Shown here piece by piece: positions 1 through 9,889 of a DNA stretch of 64,000 bases; within the stretch, counting starts at the first letter, position 1; every line of letters begins with the position of its first letter. The notes under the pieces are model-generated. The model was not told the origin of the DNA. It searched no databases and saw nothing but the letters and a program-made list of their open reading frames with translations. The stretch lies in assembly GCA_964019415.1 (NCBI GenBank), contig OZ025870.1:9149415-9213414 (forward strand), given 5' to 3'. Source of the stretch: Ianthella basta (lineage: Eukaryota; Porifera; Demospongiae; Verongiida; Ianthellidae). Both the position numbers and the translations under genes were made by a program.

Positions 1-30
<30 letters not shown>
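1..30. repeat. (TG)n microsatellite
   Basis: Perfect TG dinucleotide run at the window edge; it may continue upstream. Confidence 0.95.
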
Positions 31-34
<4 letters not shown>

Positions 35-1250
35 CATGTACAATTCAGGTGACAGCAGAAACGCCCCATTTAACCATTCAGTTGCTACCTTACCCCATTC
101 ACATGCCAGCATACAAGCCACCTGATACATGTATGCAATATATATTTCACAGTGGTCTCTACGTCACCTGATATGTATTAGAATGTTATAGTAAGCAGGT
201 GAGGTGTGCATTGACATGCAAATTCACCAATGCATGATGTAACATCTTCAAGTTAATGCATGGTACACATGCAAAGACTGCAGGCATTAAGAACAAGTCT
301 CCTTGTTTCTATAGTACAAACAAATCCAAAAAAGAAACATGTGCCATGTATGTTCAATTAAATGCTGCATATTATGCATCTACGTACTGCACTGTCAATT
401 CAAGCAAAACTGTTGTTTTAATTACCTTGGTTCCATATACTTCTTCACATGCACCCATTTAACCCGGTCAAACCGATATATCAAATCTGCATGGCTTGAC
501 TTGCAGGGTTGGACCCAGGTACCAGAGGGCAAGGATCTGCTTTCCTGGTATAGTGGGCAGACATAGGCATCCAGTGACAACTACTCAAGGCAGCTAAGAA
601 CATCTGCAGAGATTGCAGACAAGCTGCACGAGCAGAATGAATATTGAGAGGCAACGTTTTCATAATAATAATTTCTGTGGCCGTGTAAATGAAAATGAAT
701 AACACTCAATCAAACCTCAGGTTAGTGGGCCCAGGTTTGACTCAGTTGCATGTGAAAAGATGGATGATTACTACAGTAACTGTTTTGCATTAGTAGAAGT
801 GTGCAAACTTTAACTGTTGATTGTAGGTGTCAGCCACAACAAGGAAAAGCAACTCAAATTTATAGTATAGACTAGGCAGATGTTTAACATCGTGGGGGCG
901 AGCCTGAGCGAGTGGAAGTGTGGTGTGAAGCACATGCCGGGCAATAGCTGAGAGTAGTGAAGCTGGGCAGACGCAGCTAGCTACACACAGTACAGCACAG
1001 CTGACCCATTGAGTTCCGCATCCCGTCGTGCGTGCACAAGTGTGAAGGAGCATGCTGCACCTGCACACTGTTGTGGAGAGGCTCCAAGGTGGCGGGCGTC
1101 AGGCCATGTGTAGAAGCTAGTTGGTAACTGCGCATCCTCCCTCCTAGTACATGTCGGGCGACCTTTCCGGCTGGTGTGGCAGTGCACTCCAAAGTTGTAG
1201 ACCAATTTCCGTTTGCCCAGGTCATGGCCGTGCAGAGCTCTTCCGACGCC
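31..1250. other. Non-coding stretch, no gene recognised
   Basis: Short ORFs on both strands show no recognisable domain or splice-supported structure. The only notable item is a block at about 869-915 (ACTAGGCAGA followed by a GGGGCGAGCCTGAGC-type motif) that recurs at about 1678-1705 and 2911-2955. Confidence 0.6.
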
Positions 1251-1344
1251 GAGATTGTGGCTGCAGTCCGTGAATGGATGGTAGTTACTAAGGTAGCGAG
1301 ATTGTGGCTGCAGTCCGTGAATGGATGGTAGTTAATAAGGTAGC
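1251..1344. repeat. 47-bp tandem duplication
   Basis: A 47-bp block starting GAGATTGTGGCTGCAG occurs twice head to tail (1251-1297 and 1298-1344) with one visible mismatch, so it is probably a recent slippage or replication duplication. Confidence 0.85.
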
Positions 1345-1804
1345 TAAGTCGGGCGCTTGTGTTTGCTGAAACCGCTGTGGCCCTTGAGGATGGTCGCTCG
1401 GAGGCGTCATCTCTAAGCATGGATGAAAGTCTGAAGCCGAAGGAGTTGTGTTACGGCTTATGTCGAGCATTGGGCATCGACTGGATAGTAGTTAGGTAAT
1501 TCGCGCTCTTATCGTTCGTGTACACCGACGTTGGCCGTTTCCCGCGACGAATAATTCAGAGTTCACGAACGGCAGCCATTTTCTCGGCCGCAAATAGAGT
1601 TTTCCGGTAAGACGTACGATACATATACAGTGCAAGTTGCAAAATACAAGGGTATTGAAGCCATTAAATAATGTAATACTAGGCAGAGTGGGGCGAGCCT
1701 GAGCAAGGAATATAGGAAATAATAAAAGGAAATAAAATATAGGAAATAAATAAGGAATATGTAAAAGGAATAAAGGAATATGTGAATCTGATGGTGTCAA
1801 GAAA

Positions 1805-2176
1805 ATGGCGGCTCTGCGGTGGATCGCGTGGATCGCGGTGATCCTTTTCGTTATTCTATCACAAATGAACTGTGCTGTGATGATCACTGCAGACAGACAA
1901 CGTAAGTATGAAGAAATTGATATTCTGTTTGCGCCAGAATTTAAGCCTAGTACATCCGTAATGCTGAACGTGCTTACCGTTAGTCAAAGTCAGATTCTGC
2001 CACCTCGATCTGTTCGAAGGACTGAACGGAAGACTCGTCTAAGAAGTAGCTCCAAGCCCCGGAAAGGTGACTTGATGATAATAATGATGATCTTGGCCAT
2101 GTCGGGCGACGTTGAAGCGAATCCCGGCCCAGTGGCGTACCCGTGTACTGTGTGCAGCAGACTGCAGAGACTGTAG
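1805..2176 (+). CDS. Short ORF with hydrophobic leader and 2A-like motif (non-LTR retrotransposon 5' ORF fragment)
   Basis: A 123-codon ORF starting at an ATG in the context AAAATGGCG. Residues 1-25 form a hydrophobic, signal-peptide-like leader (AALRWIAWIAVILFVIL). Residues about 97-108 read MSGDVEANPGP, which fits the D(V/I)ExNPGP 2A consensus that makes ribosomes skip the Gly-Pro bond. It is followed at once by YPCTVC, the first Cys pair of the zinc finger found after 2A motifs in CR1-like retrotransposons. A stop follows 7 codons later, so the rest of the retroelement ORF is missing. A GTAAGT at 1902 could be a splice donor instead. The 2A motif is seen directly; the retrotransposon origin is inferred from family knowledge. 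It may be an orphaned, truncated 5' end. Confidence 0.6.
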   Translation: MAALRWIAWIAVILFVILSQMNCAVMITADRQRKYEEIDILFAPEFKPSTSVMLNVLTVSQSQILPPRSVRRTERKTRLRSSSKPRKGDLMIIMMILAMSGDVEANPGPVAYPCTVCSRLQRL

Positions 2177-3262
2177 CTGCAGGCCAGGAAATGCCTCACA
2201 GCAAGTGATACATTGCGCCACCATAGATTGCGTAGGGTAGAGTATCTATGGCGCCACCTCCGGTCCAGTTTAGATAGGTGCCTGTGGAAGGCACCCATTT
2301 TGTGACGAACCACAGGCTGTTCAAGCACTGCACGCGACGTTGTGCTCTATGCGCATGCCTTTCTCTGTCATGCACGGTCTAATCGTGCTTCTGTCTCTGC
2401 AACGGTTTCAGCAGCACGTCGTTCGGTCTGGGCTGCACTTCTCTGCAGCAGTCGGGCCTGTCTCTGGTCTGCACTTTCTACAAAGCGTCGTGCCCGCAGG
2501 GCAGCACTTAACTGCTGCAGGGGGGCCTGTGTCGCATCAGCAGTTGCGTTGGCCACTCGGATAGCGCGCCTGATCCTGTCCCGTTCTTTTCGCACTCTCA
2601 ACCGTTCCTCTCTGCGTTCAGGTGTCTCAGCGGCACGTTTGTCTCTCTCCCGCTCTCGCCTCCGCCGTAGGCGCTCCGCGTGGGCCGGATCCATGTCGTC
2701 GTCCCTGAAACATGTACACTGTGCAGCATGTAGGGTATATGTATAATTGTTTGTACATGCACGATAGTGCAACCACAATGTTCGTGAAGCCAAAAGCGGC
2801 TAGTACAAATCCGATTCGGAAATAGTACTATACGGTAAGACGTACGAGGACAGACAAAATCGCCGTTAATCTCCTAACTGTGGGGCTCGCTCAGTCTCGC
2901 CCCAATAATATACTAGGCAGATGATAATCATCAGTGGGGCGAGCTTGCATGAGCAAGAAATAAAGCAGTGACATCGCACACACCCAGCAAACTGCAGAGA
3001 TTGCAGCTGCAGTCCAGGAAATGCCTCACAGCAAGTGATACATTGCGCCACCTCCAGTTTACATAGGTGTCTATGGAAGGCACCCATTTGTGACGAACCA
3101 CAGCTGTTCAAGCAGTGAATGTTGCGGCTGCACGCGACGTTGTGCTCTATGCCTTAATTTCTTTCACCGTCTAATCGTGCTTCTGTCTCTGCAAGAGTTT
3201 CAGCAGCACGTCGTTCGGTCTGGGCAGCACTTATCTGCAGCAGTCGGGCCTGTCTCGGTTAC
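2156..3262. repeat. Direct duplication of a Helitron-like 5' segment (about 2156-2480 and 2997-3262)
   Basis: The block beginning ACTGCAGAGA(C/T)TG(T/C)AGCTGCAG and continuing through GGAAATGCCTCACAGC, the GTGACGAACCACAG motif and the CAGCACGTCGTTCGGTC motif occurs twice in the same orientation, about 840 bp apart. The second copy has internal deletions. The intervening DNA contains the ACTAGGCAGA...GGGGCGAGC motif, suggesting an element that inserted next to an older copy of itself. Confidence 0.75.
2368..2793 (-). pseudogene. Arginine/glutamate-rich repeat ORF, Helitron-associated type (fragment)
   Basis: A 141-codon minus-strand ORF whose middle is a charged repeat: RLRRRRERERDKRAAETPE, then REERLRVRKERDR, ending RAAETVAETEARLDRA. 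The repeated R-R-x-A-E-T-x-E-x-R-x-x-R-L pattern resembles the STPR-type repeats often found N-terminal to Helitron helicase proteins in marine invertebrates. It is open at its C-terminal end until a stop just beyond; no Helitron Rep or helicase motif is seen nearby. The downstream half is duplicated at about 3120-3260. It is likely a broken N-terminal portion. The family call is from pattern recognition only. Confidence 0.5.
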
Positions 3263-3880
3263 TTAGACAGTTGCGAAAAGTAGGTATACTTATCCTGTAT
3301 CATACGTGATACGATTTTACGTCGTCTTTATTCTGTATTATACGTGATAAGATTTTACGTTGCGAGCTGCACCACCACTTGCTAGGTATCTTCTGTGGCG
3401 TAGCTATAGCCAGAATATCCGCGCGCCGCTTCTCTCGGCAGCCGTTTTAATTACGTCATAATGTGATTGCGCAATAACTAATAAAAGCTCTTAGCCCCTC
3501 GAGCTCCTGAAGCCAAGGGGTTGTCTGGATCCGCCCCTGAAAAGCCGTTTTACCCAGCCTCATTCCGCACAGGTACGCGACTGAAGTAATGTATCGACTA
3601 GCTGTCTACACTGGTACATTAATTAGCTTCCATACGTACTATTATCGCGTTATCCATGTCATCTTTGTCCTCTAGATCGTGGTCATCGATGCACGCGTTA
3701 GGAATCTCTAAATGAAGTAGTAGACAAAGCATCAAACTTACAGTAATAGTGCTGGAAAAGCTATACGATGTAGAGACTAATTGTTGTATGTATAGTTTAA
3801 ATCACGATACAGCTATAATTATATGTTACTAGCTAATTAGCTGGTACCTGTAGCTATCCCTAGCTAATTCACCTTGCGTG
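3263..3880. other. Non-coding stretch
   Basis: No coding region recognised. It contains two imperfect copies of a CTGTAT(C/T)ATACGTGATA(C/A)GATTTTACGT block (about 3294-3360), each with an internal ATACGTGAT near-palindrome. Confidence 0.6.
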
Positions 3881-3886
3881 TTAGTG

Positions 3887-4154
3887 TCACTCAAAGTCAT
3901 CATCATCGTGATCATGGTCATCACCTACTATCCTTACATCAGGATCAGGTAAGCTGAAATCAGTTGTTTCGCCATCGCTTGCAAAGTAAACTGTCCATTT
4001 GTCGGTTTTTTCTTCAAATGCTGTGATCCTTCCTCTGTACCACACCCCATCACTGTATTTAACATCAACTTTCTTAAAAAGCAAGCTGGTGTCTTTAGCG
4101 GCAAAGTGCTGCTGCTTGTCTGGGGGACCATGCTGGCATTCTGAATCCTTGGGT
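3887..4154 (-). CDS. Terminal exon with Tudor-like domain and acidic tail
   Basis: The minus-strand reading frame gives VDVKYSDGVWYRGRITAF, then DKWTVYFASDGETTDF and SLPDPDVRIV, ending in a D/H-rich tail and a stop. The pattern V-x-Y-x-D-G-x-W-Y-x-G-x-I ... W-x-V-x-F-x-D-G-x-x-x-x-x-x-x-x-D-V is typical of Tudor/SGF29-like small barrels that bind methylated residues. An acceptor-like TTCAG precedes it near 4155. Exon-like pieces lie upstream on the same strand (5090-5416, 5493-5602), so this could be the last exon of one gene, but no joined frame could be confirmed. Product unknown. Confidence 0.45.
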
Positions 4155-4233
4155 AGAACCTAGCACTTCATCGGCTGTCATACATCACTCTGACCAACTG
4201 GGGACTATATAATCATGAGCTGCGTTAATAGCC

Positions 4234-4716
4234 TTGATGAATCTCCGTACATCTCACTGTTTAATCGCATGGGTCTTCCCATACTTGATGGCATCGCAGA
4301 CATGGAAGGAGGACATGGAGCAGAGGTCCAAAGTGCTGGAGGAGAAGAAGACCACTGAGGTGAAGAAATACCGCAATCAAAAGAAGAGTGCACGAGTGGC
4401 TGAACGAGAGGAGAGAAAACACTGGACACAGAGACAACAGATTGTCCACAGTTATGGCAACCAAGAGGATGACCACATTGGAGAAGATCAAGACTCTGTG
4501 GACAGTAATGAGGTCTTGTACCCACTCATTGGTGGTGAGCACATTGCAGATAGTGATGGTAAAGAACACTTGCTAGTATTGGGACAGCACACTACTGCAG
4601 CAAGTGTTAGCCATTCTGCAGCACTCGTCCAGCCCTCGAAAATGGAAAGGAGCGGAAACCATGCAAGTGCGGCTCCACAACCCATTCCCGCATTTCATTT
4701 TGTGACTGCCCACTAA
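4234..4716 (+). CDS. Hypothetical 160-codon ORF
   Basis: An ORF with a charged, coiled-coil-prone middle (KKYRNQKKSARVAEREERKH) followed by acidic and Ser/Ala-rich parts. No family recognised. The first 30 residues look like translated non-coding DNA, so a real exon, if any, probably begins near 4300. It could equally be chance. Confidence 0.25.
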   Translation: MMNLRTSHCLIAWVFPYLMASQTWKEDMEQRSKVLEEKKTTEVKKYRNQKKSARVAEREERKHWTQRQQIVHSYGNQEDDHIGEDQDSVDSNEVLYPLIGGEHIADSDGKEHLLVLGQHTTAASVSHSAALVQPSKMERSGNHASAAPQPIPAFHFVTAH

Positions 4717-5089
4717 ATAAGCTCCTAACTGACAATGCATCGAGTGTGCCATATTTCAAATAACAGAAATTTCTATTCTGTGTGTTAGCAGTGTATTAGT
4801 GAGCTGTGCTGAAGGCAAGTGAAATCATAATTATAATTTGTAGATCTAATGCAGACAAGCAGCTTCTCGCCTTCACATAGGGACTAGTGCATCTTTAATA
4901 GCAGGCCATTTAGCCTGGTAAAGGTCTTTGTAAGTGACTGCGTAGACCTAGATGAATATCCAAACAAGAGAATATTATATTATTATTACGAATGTACTTC
5001 GTATATATGTACTATTCGCATCATAAAATTTGTACACACGCATGTATTAGAACAGTTCCATTCTAATATATACTATTATAACTACATAC
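4717..5089. other. Non-coding, AT-rich
   Basis: Nothing recognised; plausibly intronic to the minus-strand exon remnants on either side. Confidence 0.5.
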
Positions 5090-5602
5090 CATGCTGCCTT
5101 CGGGGTCAGGTTTGGGCACCGTGTCCTGCTCTTCAGGAAAGCGTGCCCTGACAACCTCTTTTATTGTCGCTGGAAAAACATAGGTAGGCTGGGTCCCTTC
5201 AAAATGGCCAGCCCCAACCTTCCCACCATACTGAAAGAGAAGGGAAGGATCACGTATTTGATTCCAGCTACGTAAGTATTCCTCATATTCACGCAAAACA
5301 CACCCAAAAAATGCCATACAAGCAGCGGTTCAGTGTGGACCGCCCTGCCTGCCCAGTAGCCTTGCTGTTAGCCATCTTCAGTACAGCCAAGTAGGCCTTG
5401 TGGTGCGCTGTCAAAGCTGATAATGAAGCCATTAATTATGGATAAAATCGTTTATACTCGGTACACGCAGTCCAGACCGAGCAGGTACTTACCCATTATC
5501 CACAAACTTAGCGTGTAGAAGGCCAATGGACTCCTCTAAAGTCAACCTGGCAGCCTCAGCCATATCTCTTGCCAGTCGTGCAGCAATTACATTGTAGGCC
5601 AT
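5090..5602 (-). pseudogene. Two exon remnants of an unidentified minus-strand gene
   Basis: Exon A (5602-5493) starts MAYNVIAARLARDMAEAARL, reaches HAKFVDN and ends at a strong donor (GTAAGTACC). Exon B (5416-5090), after an ATTATCAG acceptor, reads ALTAHHKAYLAVLKMANSK and later VLREYEEYLRSWNQIRDP, then KVGAGHFEGTQPTYVFPATI, ending at a GTATGT donor. Within exon B the frame changes at a run of six T (about 5310); five T would restore one frame, so this is either a pseudogene or a base error. The phases of exons A and B do not match either. Product not recognised; the Tudor-like exon at 3887-4154 may belong to the same locus. Confidence 0.4.
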
Positions 5603-6220
5603 CAATTAATTAGTTATTTGAAACTTCGCACAGTTTTCATTATTTTGTTTCTTTCATAAAATATGCAGGCAAGTAATGACCGTCGCAAAACTTCAGATAA
5701 ATAACTTAGCCAAACCTCTGTACCAAAAATGGTGCAGGTTTGATTTCATTGCTTGAGCCTTCCCTACCACCTTAAGGTGATACAGATTCCATCAGAAAAC
5801 GCCCCTTTTGCCTTTGTAGCTATTCATCTGTTCTGGTACTCTATTATCTCTATTTGAAGACAATGTAGCTTTGCCATATTGTGTAATGACATCGTACAAT
5901 CTTTTTCCTCTTTATACCTTGTATCTTGCCTTTCATGACCTAAACGTTTTGCTTTTAACTGGCTGGTCAGCCATTTTGCCATCTAGCTTTTAGCCATCTT
6001 GTAGCCGTCAAATAGCACACCATTATAACCGTTGTCGCATTTCGTGTGGAGTAGTCCAGAACGTGGTGACAGTTCACTTGCCTTGGTTTTGCGAATCAAG
6101 GTTAAGTTATTCATTTGCATGAGAGGATCATTAGGGATATTAATGCAACATTGTTACAGCATAACACCATCGGACAGAAAACAAGGAGAATAAGACATTG
6201 ATGTAGATCAAGAAAGACCT
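5603..6220. other. Non-coding stretch
   Basis: AT-rich with short ORFs only; no domain, repeat structure or RNA gene recognised. Confidence 0.5.
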
Positions 6221-6221
6221 T

Positions 6222-6700
6222 TACAGTAGCCACATGGAATATTCGATCACTAGTAGAAAGTACAGGAGACCCTCGTATTTGTTGAAACAAGATCTTTCCA
6301 GGAATATTTTTACCAACAGATTAGACTCACAGCCTGTAGACCGTAAGTTGGACCTAATGGTGAAGGAATTAAACCGTTACAGTGTATCAGTGGCTGGAGT
6401 ACAGGAGACTAAAGGTTTGGCAAAGATGTGCAGCCAGCAGCTGGCTACACATTCTTGCATTCTGGACATCCATTGCCAAGCGACAACGAAAAAGCCACAA
6501 GAAATGAATGTTACAATCCAATAGTGTAGTCAGTCGTAAGGAATTCCACAAACACCAGAGCTTGGTACAGATAGCAGTCATAACTGCCAAAGAAGAATGG
6601 ATTTGTAGAACAGCAAGTGAAGGAGAAAAGGCTGTTAAAGATAGTCGCATACAGCTAGTTATAGGGACATACATGCTACATGTATATAGTGTTAAGTACA
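6222..6700 (+). pseudogene. AP-endonuclease fragment of a non-LTR retrotransposon
   Basis: Joined by eye over several frames, the segment shows VATWNIRSLVESTGDPR (the W-N-I-R-S-L start of an APE-type endonuclease), then RKLDLMVKELNRY, VSVAGVQETK (Q-E-T-K holds the catalytic Glu) and HSGHPLPSDNEKATRNE. At least two frame changes and one in-frame stop break it. It resembles the endonuclease of RTE/CFDP2-like retrotransposons, not the CR1-like element that follows. The 3' boundary is vague. Confidence 0.6.
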
Positions 6701-7342
6701 ATTAATGCCATGCATGCATTTACATGTACTTGTACCTCTCCTTTGGGTTTGGTACAGTAGCTTTCTGCATTTTCCTCATCCAATCTAACCAAAGTGGAGG
6801 TGCCATGATCCCTTTTGTGGAGGACCGGTGCCTATGATGTGGACAGAAATGCACCTCATGCATGCATTAAGTCTGCAACATACGTAAATTAGAAAGATAT
6901 GTATCGCAACAGCATGCACTGCTATATGCAATGTACGACTGTGTAGGCCCTATCTGCATGTACTCATAACAGTGCCTCGTTAGGTTTTGCTCCCTAGTGC
7001 TTGCTTTTGCGCGTGTACACTTTAATATGAATACGCCATAATGTAGCTGCATGTACCTTTTGATTCGCTGCGCAGCTGTGTGAGTTACTCCCATTCTCTT
7101 CATCAGAACCCACAATCATGGTTGTTTTGCTTCGTTTCTTAATACAGAGAACAACAACCAGAAACACAATTGAATTTTTCGCTGATTAATCCACAATTAC
7201 ATACATAAAACAGATATAGATACTTACCATGCTTCTGGCAGAGGTGCTCTCAGTTTCTTCATCAGAGCTCAGTGCGGTGACACTGCAGGACTCCATGTCG
7301 CCATCTGACATTAAGACAGTCTGGCATGGAACTGAAACCAAT
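6701..7342. other. Non-coding stretch between two retroelement fragments
   Basis: No supported gene. Abundant TGCATGCATG and TACATGTA motifs, as elsewhere in the window. Confidence 0.5.
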
Positions 7343-9340
7343 GACTGAACTGACAGTCAATGGGAGTTTTGGAAGAAGTTGTTTACTGAAGTGCTGGACT
7401 CCCATGTTCCTCTGAAGAGATTTAGAGTTAGAAGGAAAACTTTGCCATGGATCAGCCCAAGGATACAAATGTTAATGAAAGAACGAATCCACCTGTGTAA
7501 AAGAGCAAAGAAGACAAAACAGGCAGAAGATTGGGAGCACTACAGGAACTTGAGGAACACAGTAACCACAGAAATGAGGAAGGCAAAACTGCAGTTTTTT
7601 AAAGGGTTAGCAAGGAAGCGAAGACAAATCCCAGAAAGGCATGGAGGGAAATAAGTAGGCTATTAGGAAGTGGTCGGAGACATGTCACTGAAGTTAAGAC
7701 TCCAGGGGGCACATTGACAGACCAGAAGAGCATTGTAGAGGAATTCAGTGAGTACTTCTACACTCTGGTTGGAGCGCTGGACGAAGGTGTTGACAAGGTG
7801 GTAAAGGAATTCCCAGTGTGTGATCATGAGTTCAGCTTCACAAGGGTGGAAGAAGAAGAAGTATTGAAGTTGCTAAGAGGATTGGATGTGAATAAGGCTG
7901 TGGGAGTGGATGCAATAAGTGCAAAATTGCTTAGGATTGCAGCTCCTGGCATCAGTGCAAGCCTTGCATCATTGTTCAACCACAGCCTTGAGAGTGGACA
8001 AATTCCTCAAGAATGGAAGTCAGCAAATGTAACTCCTGTGCCAAAGGGGTGAAGTAGTGTGGACATTAGCAACTTCAGACCAGTGTCAGTACTGCCTGTT
8101 GTGAGTAAAGTATTTGAGAGCTGCATGACTATCTACAGCATTATTCCATCTTGCATTATTCCATCTTGCACCCTGTACAGTCAAGTTTTAGGCCACAACA
8201 CACAACTCAAGATGTGCTAGTTAGCATGGTGGACAACTGGAGGAAAGCATTAGATGAGAATGAGTTGGTCGGAGTTGCTATGGTGGACTTTAGCAAGGCT
8301 TTTGACATGGTGAACCACTCCATTCTTCTAAGGAAGATGTACAGCTATGGGGTGAGAGGAAGAGAGTGGAAGTGGTTCCAGGACTACCTGACTGGGAGAC
8401 GCCAGAGGGTCTGTGCGGGTGATGAGAAATCAAGTTGGACCAACATCCACAAAGGTGTGCCACAAGGGTCTATCCTGGGACCACTCTTGTTTACAATGTA
8501 CGTCAACGATTTACCCAAAGCAGTCAGTCAATGCCATGTGAAGCAGTATGCAGACGACACAACCATGTTTCATGCTGCAAACAGTGCTAGCGAGTTGGAG
8601 GCTGGAGAAGGACTTGAACAATGTATCTCAGTGGGTGGATGAGAATAAGCAAAATTGAATGTGAAAAAAACACAGTTGCTTTTGTTGGGAAGGAAAGGTA
8701 GGGCACAGGAGTTAGAAGATGTGGATGTAACACTGAATGGTGAACAACTACCAAGAAGTCGTACAGTAAAGTGCTTAGGTGTGAGTATCGATGATGAATT
8801 AACATGGAGAGAGCATATTGAGTCACTAAGGAGGAAGTGCTTCTGTGGACTGGCCAAACTGCGGAGGTTAAGGGATGTGCTACCAACAGAAACAAAAAGG
8901 AAGGTTTACAATGCCCTGGTGCTTCCACACTTAGACTACTGCTCGGTAGTCTGGCAAGAGTGCACAATAGAACTACAACAGAAGGTAGACCGAATACAGA
9001 ACTATGGGATGTGCTTTATACTATCCAAACCACCATGAACACCTAGCGCTGAACTGAGAACAGCCCTCGGGTGGACCCCATTGACTGAAAGAAGGAGACT
9101 ATCCAGGCTGGCTCTGGTACACAGATGTGTCCACAAGCAATGTCCAGAGTACATGAAGGACATGCTGGTGAGCAACGAAACAGTTGGGTGTAGGATGACG
9201 AGAGGATTCAAGAAATTGCACCTCTTTCATGTGAACACAGAGCTATTCAGAAGATCATTCACTTTTAGGGGATTGGAACTCCCTTCCAGAAAGCATCAGG
9301 AGTATTCACCCCGCTACTGTTTTTACAAAAGCTACAAAAC
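7343..9340 (+). pseudogene. Reverse transcriptase ORF of the CR1/L2-like element, disabled
   Basis: Order of blocks: FWKKLFTEVLDSHVPLKRF linker; RT entry with VNKAVGVDAISAKLLRIAAP and GQIPQEWKSANVTPVPKG; an in-frame TGA at about 8050; SNFRPVSVLPVVSKVFE; SSFRPQHTTQDVL; VAMVDFSKAFDMVNH (first catalytic Asp); VPQGSILGPLLFTMYVNDLP; QYADDTT (the DD pair of the YADD motif); a frame change near 8640; then LGVSIDDELTWREHI and YCSVVWQ of the C-terminal region, with another frame change near 9035. A 15-bp duplication (ATTATTCCATCTTGC twice) lies at about 8140-8170. The catalytic Asp residues remain but at least three breaks make it non-functional. Confidence 0.85.
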
Positions 9341-9812
9341 GATGGATAGGGGAACAATTATTCTAATGTGGTAATTCACAAGCATTCTGACACTTTTCAT
9401 GACAATCTTGATCATTCACTAATGATTCGTCATGACAATCTGCACATGTGCATCCATCTTTTTATATGTCAAGTGTGTTATTTATTAATTGTTCTGATTG
9501 CTTACCTGTCACCTGTTATTATCTGATCGAGTGCTCACCTGTGTACTCACTTTTTAAGTGGTCACGTACCTGGACTGAGTTGTAGTGTTTCTGGTTCAGT
9601 GTGCTTAGACTGAGTGTACTTGCTGCTTTTCCGACTTCTTGTACTTGTTTAGTTTAGTTGATTGATAGTTCAATTGTTATGATTGTTGTCGTTGTTCACT
9701 GTGACGGTTTATCGGTCGACGACATCACATTATGTATCACTTGTAACTGTATGTCTTGCAGTACCCCCAGGTAGACCAGCCATTCAGGCTGATGGGGCTT
9801 TCCTGTGTAAAG

Positions 9813-9841
9813 ATCTATCTATCTATCTATCTATCTATCTA
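9813..9841 (+). repeat. (ATCT)n tail
   Basis: Seven perfect ATCT units forming the 3' end of the non-LTR element. Confidence 0.9.
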
Positions 9842-9889
9842 TAATTGTATAGCGCTAGAAAGCCACATGCTGATGCTATTGCACTTGGC

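Larger units (their letters stand above)
7343..9841 (+). mobile_element. 5'-truncated CR1/L2-like (Jockey superfamily) non-LTR retrotransposon
   Basis: The segment begins inside the linker after the endonuclease, contains a reverse transcriptase and C-terminal region, an about 470-bp 3' UTR, and ends in a perfect (ATCT)n tract at 9813-9841. 5' truncation and a short tandem-repeat 3' tail are usual for CR1/L2-type elements. The minisatellite array starts about 50 bp after the tail. No target-site duplication could be recognised. Confidence 0.75.

Noticed and set aside
508..560. GGTTGGACCCAGG motif as a tRNA T-arm
   Set aside because: No matching acceptor, D or anticodon arms within range.
1805..2176. 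2A motif as a trace of an integrated RNA virus
   Set aside because: The following YPCTVC and the absence of any viral protein fit a non-LTR retrotransposon much better.
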